The position numbers were made by a program, and so were the translations under genes. The notes under the pieces were generated by a model that saw nothing but the letters and a program-made list of their open reading frames with translations, had not been told where the DNA came from and ran no database searches. From the NCBI GenBank assembly GCA_002311385.1, contig DCAE01000116.1:1-30763 (forward strand): a DNA stretch of 30,763 nucleotides. The letters run 5' to 3'. This document shows, piece by piece, positions 1-8,225 of the stretch. This DNA comes from Dehalococcoidia bacterium UBA1141 (lineage in GTDB: Bacteria > Chloroflexota > Dehalococcoidia > Lucifugimonadales > UBA3495). Positions within the stretch are counted from its first letter, which is position 1. Each line of letters starts with the position of its first letter.

Positions 1-97
<97 letters not shown>

Positions 98-117
98 ACC
101 TTAGCTAGATCTGTTAC

Positions 118-133
118 CCCCGATTACTCGGGG
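118..133 (+). other. Post-16S hairpin 1 (CCCCGA stem)
   Basis: CCCCGATTACTCGGGG forms a 6-bp stem with a TTAC loop. No T-run follows, so it is not a standard terminator. It shares its stem with hairpins at 247-263 and 356-376. Confidence 0.5.
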
Positions 134-246
134 CGGAGGTCCGGCTACACTCCTAGGTCGACCGGCAGGTGTTCCGATCCAAGAGCTAGTTGGTTTGAGC
201 TTTGCTCCCCGGCTCGAAGGTTGGTTCCCTAAGAAAGCCCGCCGGG

Positions 247-263
247 CCCCGATAATATCGGGG
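247..263 (+). other. Post-16S hairpin 2 (CCCCGAT stem)
   Basis: CCCCGATAATATCGGGG forms a 7-bp stem with a three-base loop. No T-run follows. The rest of 91-449 holds no tRNA or reading frame that I can support. Confidence 0.5.
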
Positions 264-345
264 ACCTATAATATCTCATATGAACCAATTTACTTCTTTC
301 CGCTACTCAGCCGTTAAGGCGCCTATTACAACTGCAAAAAGTTGG

Positions 346-385
346 CAACAAAAAGAGCCCCGATTAAGTCGGGGCTTTTTTGTTG
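346..385. terminator. Bidirectional rho-independent terminator between 16S and the hydrolase
   Basis: The stem is AGCCCCGA (356-363) with TCGGGGCT (369-376) and a five-base loop, extended by flanking A- and T-runs. On the + strand it ends in TTTTTT and serves the 16S transcript. On the - strand the A-run becomes a T-run and can serve the hydrolase that ends at 450. Confidence 0.85.
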
Positions 386-449
386 GGGAAGCGCTTTGAG
401 TTTGCGGCATCTTCAAGATGTCGTTAAGGTGAATATGTGATTCCTCACC

Positions 450-1292
450 TTACAAACTGATGTGCACCGGCCCATCTTGTGTCACGCGAGCTTCGGATAT
501 AAAACGCACCAGCAAGCCAACGAAGCTTTCCGGCACCTCCACGTTGGGTGAGTGGCCGATGCCGTGGTAGATGTGCAGTGACCGATTTTCTTTCGGCAAG
601 GCCAGGTAGTCGGCCAGGATGTTATGCACTCCGACCGTGTCGTCAAGGTCGCCTCCAACCACCATGGTCGGCACCGTGATCTCCCCCAATCTTCCCCTTA
701 TCTCCAGACGTGACATGGACGGACGGCCTGCCAACGCACGTTCGATGGGGTTGCAGCCAATGTCTTCCAAAACGAAGGTTTTGAAATCCTCGGTGATATG
801 GGGCGCTTGGAATCCCATATCCCCTACGGGCGCTGCGCCGGTACGAAATTGCTCTCTGATGGGCTCATCCCATCCAGCGGGCAGTTCGCGCCCCTTCAAT
901 GGCGCGGAGTTAAGCATCACCAACGACTTCAGCCGGTCTTGATGGGCCAAGGCATATTGCGCAACCGTTGCGCCGCCCATGGAGTGCCCAACTAGGTTGA
1001 ATCCGCTCAAGCCCAGAGCCTCAGTGGCATTGTGCAGGTCTTGGGCGAAAGTCTCTACGGTGTAGGCATCCTCTCCAAAGGGTCCGTCGGCGGAAGCCCG
1101 TGCCGATTCGCCTGCGCCCCGGTTGCTCAACGCAATCACGTTGAACTGGTCCGGGTCCATCAAATCCACGACCAGGCGCCAAATCCTGGCTGATGAAACG
1201 TACCCGTGGATCAGCACCACGTTCTCAGCTCCGTGGCCGTGTTGGTAATACTGGAGCCTAACGTCACCCGCTTGGACGATATTTGATTCCAT
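450..1292 (-). CDS. Alpha/beta-hydrolase
   Basis: A 280-residue cytoplasmic alpha/beta-hydrolase of the esterase/lactonase/C-C hydrolase type. The visible signatures are the oxyanion strand VVLIHG (25-30), the nucleophile elbow GHSMGG with Ser104, an acidic residue in GGDLDD (Asp215-218), and the catalytic His247 in GIGHS. The length is typical. The ATG follows a clear GGAGG six bases upstream. There is no signal peptide. It is divergent from the CoA-transferase operon across about 100 bp, so the two may share control. The substrate cannot be told from sequence; ester, lactone or meta-cleavage product hydrolysis are all possible. The 3' end faces the 16S gene and shares its terminator. Confidence 0.9.
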   Translation of the reverse strand: MESNIVQAGDVRLQYYQHGHGAENVVLIHGYVSSARIWRLVVDLMDPDQFNVIALSNRGAGESARASADGPFGEDAYTVETFAQDLHNATEALGLSGFNLVGHSMGGATVAQYALAHQDRLKSLVMLNSAPLKGRELPAGWDEPIREQFRTGAAPVGDMGFQAPHITEDFKTFVLEDIGCNPIERALAGRPSMSRLEIRGRLGEITVPTMVVGGDLDDTVGVHNILADYLALPKENRSLHIYHGIGHSPNVEVPESFVGLLVRFISEARVTQDGPVHISL

Positions 1293-1306
1293 TAAATCCT
1301 CCGCCT

Positions 1307-1375
1307 AATTAGCATTGTTCTGCTACGTTGGGTTATCCTATCACGGGAATTGAGAATTCATGAATGTTGCTAATT
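1307..1375. promoter_or_regulatory. Divergent intergenic region with inverted half-sites
   Basis: The gap between the hydrolase (-) and the CoA-transferase operon (+) carries AATTAGCA at 1307-1314 and its reverse complement TGCTAATT at 1368-1375, 61 bp apart. They could be half-sites of a shared operator. No strong -35/-10 pair was recognised. Confidence 0.3.
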
Positions 1376-1385
1376 TCGTGTGGCA

Positions 1386-1389
1386 GAGG
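1386..1389 (+). promoter_or_regulatory. Ribosome binding site setting the start of the first CoA-transferase
   Basis: GAGG lies five bases before ATG 1395. The in-frame GTG at 1380 has no Shine-Dalgarno, so 1395 is preferred. Confidence 0.6.
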
Positions 1390-1394
1390 TCGGT

Positions 1395-2606
1395 ATGGCC
1401 AACCTTCTAGACGGCATAAAAGTAATCGATTGGACCCAAGCCCATCATGGCTCGGCCACGGGCTACATGCTGGGAGATTTGGGCGCCGATGTTATCAAGG
1501 TCGAGGACCCCGAAGGTGACAGCGCCCGTACCTGGCGTAGCATCATGGGCGTATCCTTGGAGCTGCCGGGAGGGCGCAACATACTCTTCGAGGGCGCTAA
1601 CCGCAACAAACGCTCCATCACCATAAACTTGAAGACGCCCGAAGGGAAGAAGATTTTCAAGCAATTGGTCGCCGGGGCCGATATCCTGATTTCCAACCAT
1701 CGCCGGACCGTGAGACAAAGCTTGGAGTTGGACTACCAGCATTTGTCACCGGATAATCCCCGATTGATTTACGGGGTGGCCAGCGGCTACGGAGAAAAAG
1801 GCCCGTCAGCGGATGAACGTTCTTTCGATAATGTGGCCTTCGCTTGGTCCGGAATGATGCAGTTAGTCGGCCAGGAAGGCGACCCTCCCCAATACATGAC
1901 TCCAGGCGCTGCCGACCAATTAGGAGCGACCATGCTGGTCCAAGCCATAACCGGCGCCCTTTACTGGCGGGAAAAAACCGGAGAAGGTCAGCAGGTAGAG
2001 GCTTCCCTTCTTGGGGCTCTCGTCCACCTGAACGCCATGCCCTTCAATATCTACTTGATGAGCGGCCGCATGCCCAAACGGCCCACACGAAACAAGGTAT
2101 TTAACCCCTTGGTCTCCTGGTACCCCTGCGCCGACGGCCAATGGATCATGTTTTCAATCAATCGGCCCCAAGAGTCCTGGCACGATTTCTGCGACGTCTT
2201 GGGTCTGAGTGACGAAGTGGAATCCAACCCGGATTTCGGCTCCACGCGGAGTCGGGCCGAGCACTGTGAAGCGCTCATCGAAATCATCGACAAGGCAACC
2301 GCAACCAAAGGCCGTGATGAATGGCTGGCATTGTGCCGAGCGCGAGGCTTGATTTGTGCTCCGGTTAACGGCGTTAAGGACATCCCGTTGGACCCGCAGA
2401 TAGCAGCCAACGGCTTCGTGTTCGACTACGACCATGAAGTATTGGGCAAGACCAAGACCATCGGATTTCCTGTGTCCTACGGCAAGCTCAACCCCGAAGT
2501 TCGCTCCGGCGCTCCGGAATTGGGCCAGCACACCGAGGAAATCCTGCTGGACGCCGGATACTCCTGGGAAGACATTGAGTCTCTGAGGGACAAGGGCGCC
2601 ATTTAG
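1395..2606 (+). CDS. CaiB/BaiF (class III) CoA-transferase, copy 1
   Basis: A 403-residue class III CoA-transferase, which moves CoA between organic acids through an aspartyl-CoA anhydride. The N-terminal Rossmann part (LLDGIKVIDWTQ, then LGDLGADVIKVEDP) and the C-terminal SWYPCADGQWIMF segment are typical, as is the length. By spacing to the WREKTGEGQ motif, Asp174 (in PGAADQLGA) is at the position of catalytic Asp169 of formyl-CoA transferase. ATG 1395 has a Shine-Dalgarno; GTG 1380 would add five residues. It is the first gene of a six-gene + operon with two more CoA-transferases, two SDRs and a flavin-dependent oxidoreductase, which suggests activation of a carboxylic acid before oxidation. 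The substrate is unknown. Confidence 0.92.
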   Translation: MANLLDGIKVIDWTQAHHGSATGYMLGDLGADVIKVEDPEGDSARTWRSIMGVSLELPGGRNILFEGANRNKRSITINLKTPEGKKIFKQLVAGADILISNHRRTVRQSLELDYQHLSPDNPRLIYGVASGYGEKGPSADERSFDNVAFAWSGMMQLVGQEGDPPQYMTPGAADQLGATMLVQAITGALYWREKTGEGQQVEASLLGALVHLNAMPFNIYLMSGRMPKRPTRNKVFNPLVSWYPCADGQWIMFSINRPQESWHDFCDVLGLSDEVESNPDFGSTRSRAEHCEALIEIIDKATATKGRDEWLALCRARGLICAPVNGVKDIPLDPQIAANGFVFDYDHEVLGKTKTIGFPVSYGKLNPEVRSGAPELGQHTEEILLDAGYSWEDIESLRDKGAI

Positions 2607-2626
2607 CTGTCAGCTTCGACATTTCT

Positions 2627-2685
2627 CACCGCAGAGGACGCAGAGATTTCCTTTTTCCCATTCACTCTCCGCGCCATCTGCGGTG
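2627..2685. repeat. Imperfect palindromic repeat between CoA-transferase genes 1 and 2
   Basis: Two 20-base arms (2627-2646 and 2666-2685) are inverted repeats that match at 17 of 20 positions around a 19-base T-rich spacer. The arm begins CACCGCAGAGGACGCAGAGA. It looks like a dispersed palindromic element inserted in the intergenic gap and would form a long hairpin in the mRNA. Confidence 0.7.
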
Positions 2686-2717
2686 TCATCGAATGTAAAT
2701 TACAAAAGAGGTGACTG

Positions 2718-3929
2718 GTGGCTACTCCCTTTGAGGGGATTACTGTGTTGGAATACGCTGGGTTCGTGGCCGGTCCGTACTGCGGTAGGCTATTGGCCGA
2801 CCTGGGAGCCGATGTGTTGAAGGTCGAAGCACCCGGAACCGGAGACACGGCCCGGAGCTACGGTCCGTTTCCAGGGGATATACCCCATTCGGAGAAAAGC
2901 GGTCTGTTCCTCTACCTGAATCTAAACAAACGAAGCGTCACCTTGGATCCGTCAACAACCACCGGAAAAGAACTTTTCGTCAGACTTGCAGCCAAAGCTG
3001 ACGTGTTGATTGAAGATTCCCCTCCCGGCAGGATGGCCGAATTGGGCTTGGGATATACGCAACTTCAAGGACTAAACTCCTCGTTGGTTTACGTTTCTGT
3101 TACGCCTTATGGCCAAACCGGACCGCAAGCCGGATGGAAAGCCCAGCACTTAAACACATTCCACGCCTCGGGTGAAGGCTATACTCTGCCCGGCGGCGCT
3201 ACCTATGCCAAGTTTCCCGATCGCCCGCCCGTGGCTGGCGGGGCGAACCTGGGCGAATACGACGCAGGGATAATGGCCGCTTCCGGGACCGTTGCCGCCC
3301 TGTTTGCCAGGGAGTTCTATGGGCATGGGCAGCACGTAGACATCTCCAAACAGGAATCAACCTTCGGCCTGAACCGGCTGATGTTCACCCAAGCAGAGTC
3401 CGAGGGCCAGGTGGTGGACCGGACCCGTAGTTATGTCTACGGAGGAATCTTCGCCTGTGCTGACGGCTACGTCATGCTCTACCCTAGGGAAGACCGTCAA
3501 TGGAAAGCGCTGGTGGGAATCATGGGTAGGCCGGAGCTTGCCGAAGATAACCGCTTCTTGAACCGGGCTTCCCGCATCGAAAATGCCAACGAAGTAAACG
3601 CGATCATCGCCCAGTGGACCGCCAACATGGGCAAGGATGAGATTTACTCCTTGGTCGCGCCCAGCGGTTGCCCCGTGGGGCTTTATGCCGATTCCCAAGA
3701 CCTGCGAAATTCACCTCAACTCCAATCCCGGCAATTCTTCCAAGAAGTTGACCATCCCCAGGCCGGGCAACTCACTTATCCGGTTCGACCCTACCGATTT
3801 TCCAGGCTGCCGGAAAACGCGCCAAACCCCGCCGCTCTCTTGGGCCAGCACAACCAAGACGTGTTTTGCGGAGATTTAGGATTGACCTCCGGCGAATTGG
3901 CTGAACTAAAATCAGAGGGAGTAATCTGA
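2718..3929 (+). CDS. CaiB/BaiF (class III) CoA-transferase, copy 2, Glu at the catalytic Asp position
   Basis: A 403-residue class III CoA-transferase. The N-terminal FEGITVLEYAG and LLADLGADVLKVEAPG motifs, a central YGHGQHVDIS and a C-terminal LLGQHN support the family. The GTG start follows AGAGGTGA with about five bases of spacing. Aligned on the G-x-GQ motif, the residue at the catalytic aspartate position is Glu180 (LGEYDAG) instead of Asp, although Asp182 is two residues on. Its TGA stop overlaps the ATG of the next CoA-transferase by one base (TGATG), so the two are translationally coupled. Coupling plus a changed catalytic residue suggests one subunit of a heteromeric enzyme, as in benzylsuccinate CoA-transferase. 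That assignment is inference; it could also be an active homodimer. Confidence 0.9.
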   Translation: MATPFEGITVLEYAGFVAGPYCGRLLADLGADVLKVEAPGTGDTARSYGPFPGDIPHSEKSGLFLYLNLNKRSVTLDPSTTTGKELFVRLAAKADVLIEDSPPGRMAELGLGYTQLQGLNSSLVYVSVTPYGQTGPQAGWKAQHLNTFHASGEGYTLPGGATYAKFPDRPPVAGGANLGEYDAGIMAASGTVAALFAREFYGHGQHVDISKQESTFGLNRLMFTQAESEGQVVDRTRSYVYGGIFACADGYVMLYPREDRQWKALVGIMGRPELAEDNRFLNRASRIENANEVNAIIAQWTANMGKDEIYSLVAPSGCPVGLYADSQDLRNSPQLQSRQFFQEVDHPQAGQLTYPVRPYRFSRLPENAPNPAALLGQHNQDVFCGDLGLTSGELAELKSEGVI

Positions 3930-5173
3930 TGGCCTCCAATAAGGACCAGCCAAGGTCCGCGCTTTCAGGAGTCAGAGTGCTGGATCTGACCAACCTTTTG
4001 GCTGGGCCTTTTCCATCCTTGCTGCTGGCTTTGCTGGGCGCGGAGGTAATAAAGATAGAGAGCCTGGCCCAACTTGATGCTGCTCGGCGTCCTCCTTACG
4101 CCTACGACGACCCCGATGCCTCGCCGGTGTTCAATACCATCAACCTGAACAAACTCAGCGTTCAACTGAACCTCAAGCAAAAAGAAGCCATCAGTCTGGT
4201 GCACAGCCTGGTAAGCATCAGCGACGCCGTGGTGGAGAACATGCGCCCCGGGGTCATGGACCGATTGGGCTTGGGATACGAGGAACTACGGAGATTCAAC
4301 CCCACTCTGGTTTTCGCCTCAATCACCGGCGCCGGAGGAAGCGGACCGGAGAGTTCCTACCCAGGCTATGCCCCGGCCTTCAATGCTCTATCCGGTCTCG
4401 GTCACCTGACGGGCTACCCCGACGGACCGCCAGCAGAACTGCACGATAGCATCGATTGCCGGGTGGGCGCCACCGCCGCATTTGCCTTATTAAGCGGACT
4501 TTTCCACCGTGTCCGCACCGGCGAAGGTCAGTTCATCGACCTCTCTTCACGTGAGTCCATCGCCATGTTTACCGGCGAAGCTCTTATGGAGTTTTCTATG
4601 AACCAAGTCCGGAATGGAGCTAGGAATGCAACGTATGCAAATCGCCGTGGCAACCGGTCCCCTGGAATGGCTCCTCACGGATGCTACCCATGCGAAGGCA
4701 AAGACGCATGGGTAACCATCGCCGTTGCCGACGACACCGAGTGGCAGGCGTTATGCCGGGCTTCGAGCCACCCAGAATGGGCTTCGGACGATAGATTCGC
4801 AGACGTAAGTTTGCGTCTCAAGAACCAGGAATCCTTGGACCTAGCGATACAGGTATGGACCCTGACAAAGACTCCCGATGAGGCGACCAAGCTGTTACAA
4901 TCAGCCGGGGTCGCGGCGGCGCCTTCCATGACCGGAAATGACCTGGCGGAAAACCCGCATCTGGTTGCCCGGGGAGCTTGGCAACCGGTGGAACATCCGG
5001 TTTTGGGCCGTCAAATAGTACAGGGTCCGCCTTGGATACTGAGCGATACTCCCGCCGTAATCCGTTCGCCCAGTCCGTTGCTGGGCCAACACAATGAATA
5101 CGTGCTCCAAGGTCTGCTTGGAGCGTCAAGCGCCGAGGTCGCCGCGTGGCAGGACAGCGGCGTCGTAGACTAG
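3929..5173 (+). CDS. CaiB/BaiF (class III) CoA-transferase, copy 3
   Basis: A 414-residue class III CoA-transferase. LSGVRVLDLTNLLAGP, LLGAEVIKIES, MRPGVMDRLGLGYE and RTGEGQFIDLSS are family motifs. By spacing, Asp176 (SIDCRVGA) sits at the catalytic aspartate position. The start overlaps the previous stop by one base, with AGAGGGA just upstream as ribosome binding site. It differs clearly from copies 1 and 2, so the three are old paralogues and not a recent duplication. It probably acts with copy 2. The operon context points to CoA activation of a carboxylic acid that the downstream SDRs then oxidise. The substrate is unknown. Confidence 0.92.
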   Translation: MASNKDQPRSALSGVRVLDLTNLLAGPFPSLLLALLGAEVIKIESLAQLDAARRPPYAYDDPDASPVFNTINLNKLSVQLNLKQKEAISLVHSLVSISDAVVENMRPGVMDRLGLGYEELRRFNPTLVFASITGAGGSGPESSYPGYAPAFNALSGLGHLTGYPDGPPAELHDSIDCRVGATAAFALLSGLFHRVRTGEGQFIDLSSRESIAMFTGEALMEFSMNQVRNGARNATYANRRGNRSPGMAPHGCYPCEGKDAWVTIAVADDTEWQALCRASSHPEWASDDRFADVSLRLKNQESLDLAIQVWTLTKTPDEATKLLQSAGVAAAPSMTGNDLAENPHLVARGAWQPVEHPVLGRQIVQGPPWILSDTPAVIRSPSPLLGQHNEYVLQGLLGASSAEVAAWQDSGVVD

Positions 5174-5209
5174 TTCTAATCGATTGCAATTCATACACAA
5201 GGGGGAGAT

Positions 5210-5959
5210 ATGAGACTGGAGGGCAAGGTTGCACTGATAACCGGGGCCGCCCGCGGCATGGGCGCGTCCGAAGCCAAGATGTTCGCTAAAGAAGGGGCGA
5301 AAGTAGCCATCGCCGACGTGCGGGAGGAAGACGGTCGCAAGCTGGAAGCCGAGATTACCGAGATTGGCGGTGAGGCAATTTTCGTGGCCTTGGACGTTAC
5401 CCAAGAGGACCAGTGGGAGAGCGCCGTGGCCAAGGTAGTGGCTCAGTTCGGGAAACTGGACATTCTGGTCAACAACGCTGGCATTAGCGGCAGCGGCGAA
5501 CCGGACTACACCAGCACCGACGCCTGGGACCGGCTGATGAATATCAACGCCAAGGGGGTTTTCCTGGGCATGAAGTATGCCATACCGGAGATGAACAAAG
5601 TGGGCGGCGGCTCAATCGTCAACATCTCTTCCATCTCTGGATTTGTCGGCCAAGAATCCGTCCATCCAGGCTACAACGCTTCTAAAGGCGCAGTCCGGCT
5701 GCTCACCAAGGCTGGCGCTGTGCAGCATGCCAAAGAAGGCATCCGGGTAAATTCGGTACACCCCGGCATAATGCCGCCGATGCTAACCTCCTTTCAGCGT
5801 GGAAATAGCGCCAGAGAGGCATTGGTCGAGAGCATACCCATGGGCCGGGAGGGCGAGCCCGAGGAGGTAGCCAGCGCCGTACTGTTCCTGGCATCGGACG
5901 ATGCCTCCTACATCACGGGGACTGAATTGATAGTGGATGGTGGGTTCACCGCTAAATAA
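5210..5959 (+). CDS. SDR-family NAD(P)-dependent oxidoreductase, copy 1
   Basis: A 249-residue classical short-chain dehydrogenase. It has the cofactor motif TGAARGMG (11-18), Asp36 at the end of strand beta-2 (favours NAD over NADP), NNAG (88-91), and the catalytic Ser141, Tyr155 and Lys159 (YNASK). The C-terminus ends in the usual SDR pattern (IVDGGFTAK). The ATG follows GGGGGAG. The likely reaction is oxidation of a secondary alcohol or hydroxyacyl-CoA, or reduction of the ketone. It lies 36 bp after the third CoA-transferase in the same operon. A related 249-residue SDR follows, and another is at 29228-29977. Confidence 0.93.
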   Translation: MRLEGKVALITGAARGMGASEAKMFAKEGAKVAIADVREEDGRKLEAEITEIGGEAIFVALDVTQEDQWESAVAKVVAQFGKLDILVNNAGISGSGEPDYTSTDAWDRLMNINAKGVFLGMKYAIPEMNKVGGGSIVNISSISGFVGQESVHPGYNASKGAVRLLTKAGAVQHAKEGIRVNSVHPGIMPPMLTSFQRGNSAREALVESIPMGREGEPEEVASAVLFLASDDASYITGTELIVDGGFTAK

Positions 5960-5968
5960 ATCTCTCAT

Positions 5969-6097
5969 CGTCACCCGGCGTGAAGCGAAGGGGATGGGGG
6001 CAGGTGGCGCCTCACCCCAGATGCTTCGCCGCTGCAGATGGCTCAGCATGACATGCGTCATTTAGTGTCACCCTGAGTATAGCGAAGGGTCTGGGGT
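5969..6097. repeat. Degenerate hairpin repeat between the SDR genes
   Basis: Three half-elements are visible: 5969-5993 (CGTCACCCGGCGTGAAGCGA and on), an inverted copy at about 6014-6051, and a third at 6066-6097 (TCACCCTGAGTATAGCGAAG and on). The pattern resembles the palindrome at 29091-29170, so these look like decayed members of one dispersed family. Confidence 0.6.
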
Positions 6098-6159
6098 CCG
6101 GGGTCGTCCCCCAAATGCTTACTTACTGCCGACCTTGGTGAAGTTTTTGAGGAGAAATC

Positions 6160-6909
6160 ATGAGACTGGAAGGTAAGGTAGCCATCGTCACCGGCGGCGC
6201 AAGGGGAATGGGCGCCGCAGAGGCCAGGCTGCTGGCCCGTGAAGGGGCCAAAGTCACGATTGCGGATGTGCTTGAGGACGAGGGTAAAGCCGTTGAGGCA
6301 GAGATTGCCGAAGCTGGCGGAGATGCCCTGTTTATTCGATTGGACGTGACCAGTGAGCAGGACTGGTCCAAGGCCATGGAGCAGACGGTGGCCCGGTTCG
6401 GCAAGCTGAACATCCTGGTCAACAATGCGGGCATCAGCAGCCGGGCATTTCCCGACCCGACGGACATTGACGGCTGGGACCGAATCATGGAGATAAACTC
6501 CAAAGGTGTTTATCTGGGAACCAGAGCGGCGATACCCGCCATGTTAGAAGCGGGAGGCGGATCGATAGTCAACATATCTTCAATCATGGGGCTAGTTGGT
6601 TCCGCTGAAGGCCATCCCGCTTACAATGCCTCAAAGGGCGCGGTGCGAATCTTCACCAAAGCAATGGCGGTCCGTCTCGGCAAAGACAATATCCGGGTGA
6701 ATTCGGTGCACCCAGGATTCATGCCGCCTATGGCTTCCGGCACGGAATTCAATCCAGACCAGCGAAAAGGTTTCATCGACCAAACTCCCTTGGGCCGGCA
6801 GGGTGAAATCGACGAGGTAGCTTACGCTGTGCTCTTCCTCGCCTCTGACGAAGCCTCATTCATAACAGGGTCCGAACTGGCGGTGGACGGTGGATTCACC
6901 GCGCATTAG
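6160..6909 (+). CDS. SDR-family NAD(P)-dependent oxidoreductase, copy 2
   Basis: A 249-residue classical SDR, clearly a paralogue of the one at 5210-5959; both begin MRLEGKVA. It has TGGARGMG (11-18), Asp36 for NAD preference, NNAG (88-91), Ser141, Tyr155 and Lys159. GAGGAG precedes the ATG. The two copies share the segments NSVHPG and MPPM after the active site, so they probably act on similar substrates. The luciferase-like gene starts 17 bases after its stop, which supports one operon. Hairpin repeats lie just upstream in the mRNA and may affect relative expression. Confidence 0.93.
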   Translation: MRLEGKVAIVTGGARGMGAAEARLLAREGAKVTIADVLEDEGKAVEAEIAEAGGDALFIRLDVTSEQDWSKAMEQTVARFGKLNILVNNAGISSRAFPDPTDIDGWDRIMEINSKGVYLGTRAAIPAMLEAGGGSIVNISSIMGLVGSAEGHPAYNASKGAVRIFTKAMAVRLGKDNIRVNSVHPGFMPPMASGTEFNPDQRKGFIDQTPLGRQGEIDEVAYAVLFLASDEASFITGSELAVDGGFTAH

Positions 6910-6926
6910 CCCCCTTAGGAGAAGCC

Positions 6927-7943
6927 ATGAAGGTAAGCTATTACCTGACGACACGCGACCTAAAAGGAATTCCCGAGGAGGCCCGCCATGCCGAGGAGTT
7001 GGGCTACGACGGCCTGTGCACCGAGGAGACTGCCCACGATCCTTTTTTCCCCTTGCTGTTGGCTGCGACCACTACGTCAAAGATAAGCCTGAACACCAGG
7101 GTGGCCATTGCCTTCCCGCGCTCGCCCATGGTGGTTGCCTATGCCGCCACCGACTTGCAGAACTTCTCGGGCGGCAGGTTCAACCTTGGATTAGGCACCC
7201 AGGTCAAGGGCCATATTGAACGGCGCTTCTCCACGGAGTGGGGTTCCCCCGGCCCCAGGCTGCGGGAGTACGTTCAATCGCTGCGAGCCATCTGGGACAA
7301 CTGGCAAGACGGGAAGAAACTGGACTACCACGGCGAGTTTTTCAATTTCTCCTTGATGACGCCTTACTTCAGTCCCGGCGCCAGCCAGTTGGGCACACCG
7401 CCGGTTTATGTCAGCGCACTGAATCCCTATAACTGCCGTGTGGCTGGCGAGGTGTGCCAAGGAATCGCCCTCCACCCCATTACCACACCCAAGTATCTGA
7501 CGGAGGTCATCAAACCAAACCTGGCCAAGGGCGCGGCCATCGCCGGGCGCAATCTCGATGAGATTGCTCTAGCCGGTTCCGGCTTCGTTATTACCGGTCC
7601 CGACCAGCAGACCATAGACAGCAGAAAAGAGGGGGTGAAACGCCAGATCGCTTTCTACTTCTCCACTAGGACCTACCTGCCTGTTTTGGAGGTTCACGGA
7701 TTCCAAGAGGTGGGCCAAAAACTCCACGAGTTGTCCTTGAAAGGAGAGTGGAATCAGATGGCCCGACTAATCAATGACGAAATGCTGGAAACATTCGCCG
7801 TAATCGGTCCTCACGATGAGGTTGCCGGCCGCCTTAAAGAACGCTTCGGCGGGTTGATAGACGAGTTGTCAATCAACACCGGTCCTGAAGTGCGTATGGA
7901 CGAATCGGCGATGCCAAAGATAATCGAACAGTTGCACAACTAA
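6927..7943 (+). CDS. Luciferase-like (LLM class) F420/FMN-dependent oxidoreductase
   Basis: A 338-residue protein of the luciferase-like monooxygenase/F420-dependent reductase superfamily, a TIM barrel. Visible signs are the N-terminal MKVSYYLTTRDLKGIPEEA, the EELGYDGLCTEET strand-helix, RVAIAFPRSPMVVAYAATDL, FSGGRFNLGLGTQVKGHIERR and SLRAIWDNW. It resembles the subgroup annotated as F420-dependent MSMEG_2256-type oxidoreductases, but the cofactor cannot be fixed by eye. GGAGA precedes the ATG. It is the last gene of the operon. Together with CoA-transferases and SDRs it may hydroxylate or reduce a CoA-linked or free organic acid. Confidence 0.88.
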   Translation: MKVSYYLTTRDLKGIPEEARHAEELGYDGLCTEETAHDPFFPLLLAATTTSKISLNTRVAIAFPRSPMVVAYAATDLQNFSGGRFNLGLGTQVKGHIERRFSTEWGSPGPRLREYVQSLRAIWDNWQDGKKLDYHGEFFNFSLMTPYFSPGASQLGTPPVYVSALNPYNCRVAGEVCQGIALHPITTPKYLTEVIKPNLAKGAAIAGRNLDEIALAGSGFVITGPDQQTIDSRKEGVKRQIAFYFSTRTYLPVLEVHGFQEVGQKLHELSLKGEWNQMARLINDEMLETFAVIGPHDEVAGRLKERFGGLIDELSINTGPEVRMDESAMPKIIEQLHN

Positions 7944-7964
7944 GGCGTAACGGGGTGACTCAAG

Positions 7965-8225
7965 TGACCAACTGCCGTTTTCTGTGACCCGCCTCGGTTC
8001 GTTATGAGCCAGTTCCGTTCGTGGTGAGCCTCCTCCGATCCCGGTAAGCCACCTCCGTTCGTAGTAAGCCGCTTCCGTTCGTTATGAGCCAACCTCCGTT
8101 CGTGGTAAGCGGCCTCAGTTGGTGGTAAGCCGCCTCCGTTCCTCGTAAGCCACGTCCGTTCCCGGTGAGCCGCCTCCGTTCCCGGTGACCCACCTCAGTT
8201 CCTGGTGAGCCGCCTCCGTTCCTGG
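7965..8225. repeat. Tandem array of thirteen degenerate 20-bp units
   Basis: Units begin at 7965, 7985, 8005, 8025, 8045, 8065, 8085, then 8106 and every 20 bp to 8206; only one unit is 21 bp. The consensus is near TRAGCCRCCTCCGTTCNNGG. The array sits between convergent genes and merges at 8226 into a dispersed hairpin element whose edge (CCGTTC..GGTGAGC) resembles the unit. There is no spacer structure. The period is not a multiple of three, so it is not coding. Confidence 0.85.

Noticed and set aside
7965..8225. Possible CRISPR array
   Set aside because: Units are contiguous and degenerate with no spacers, and no cas genes are present.
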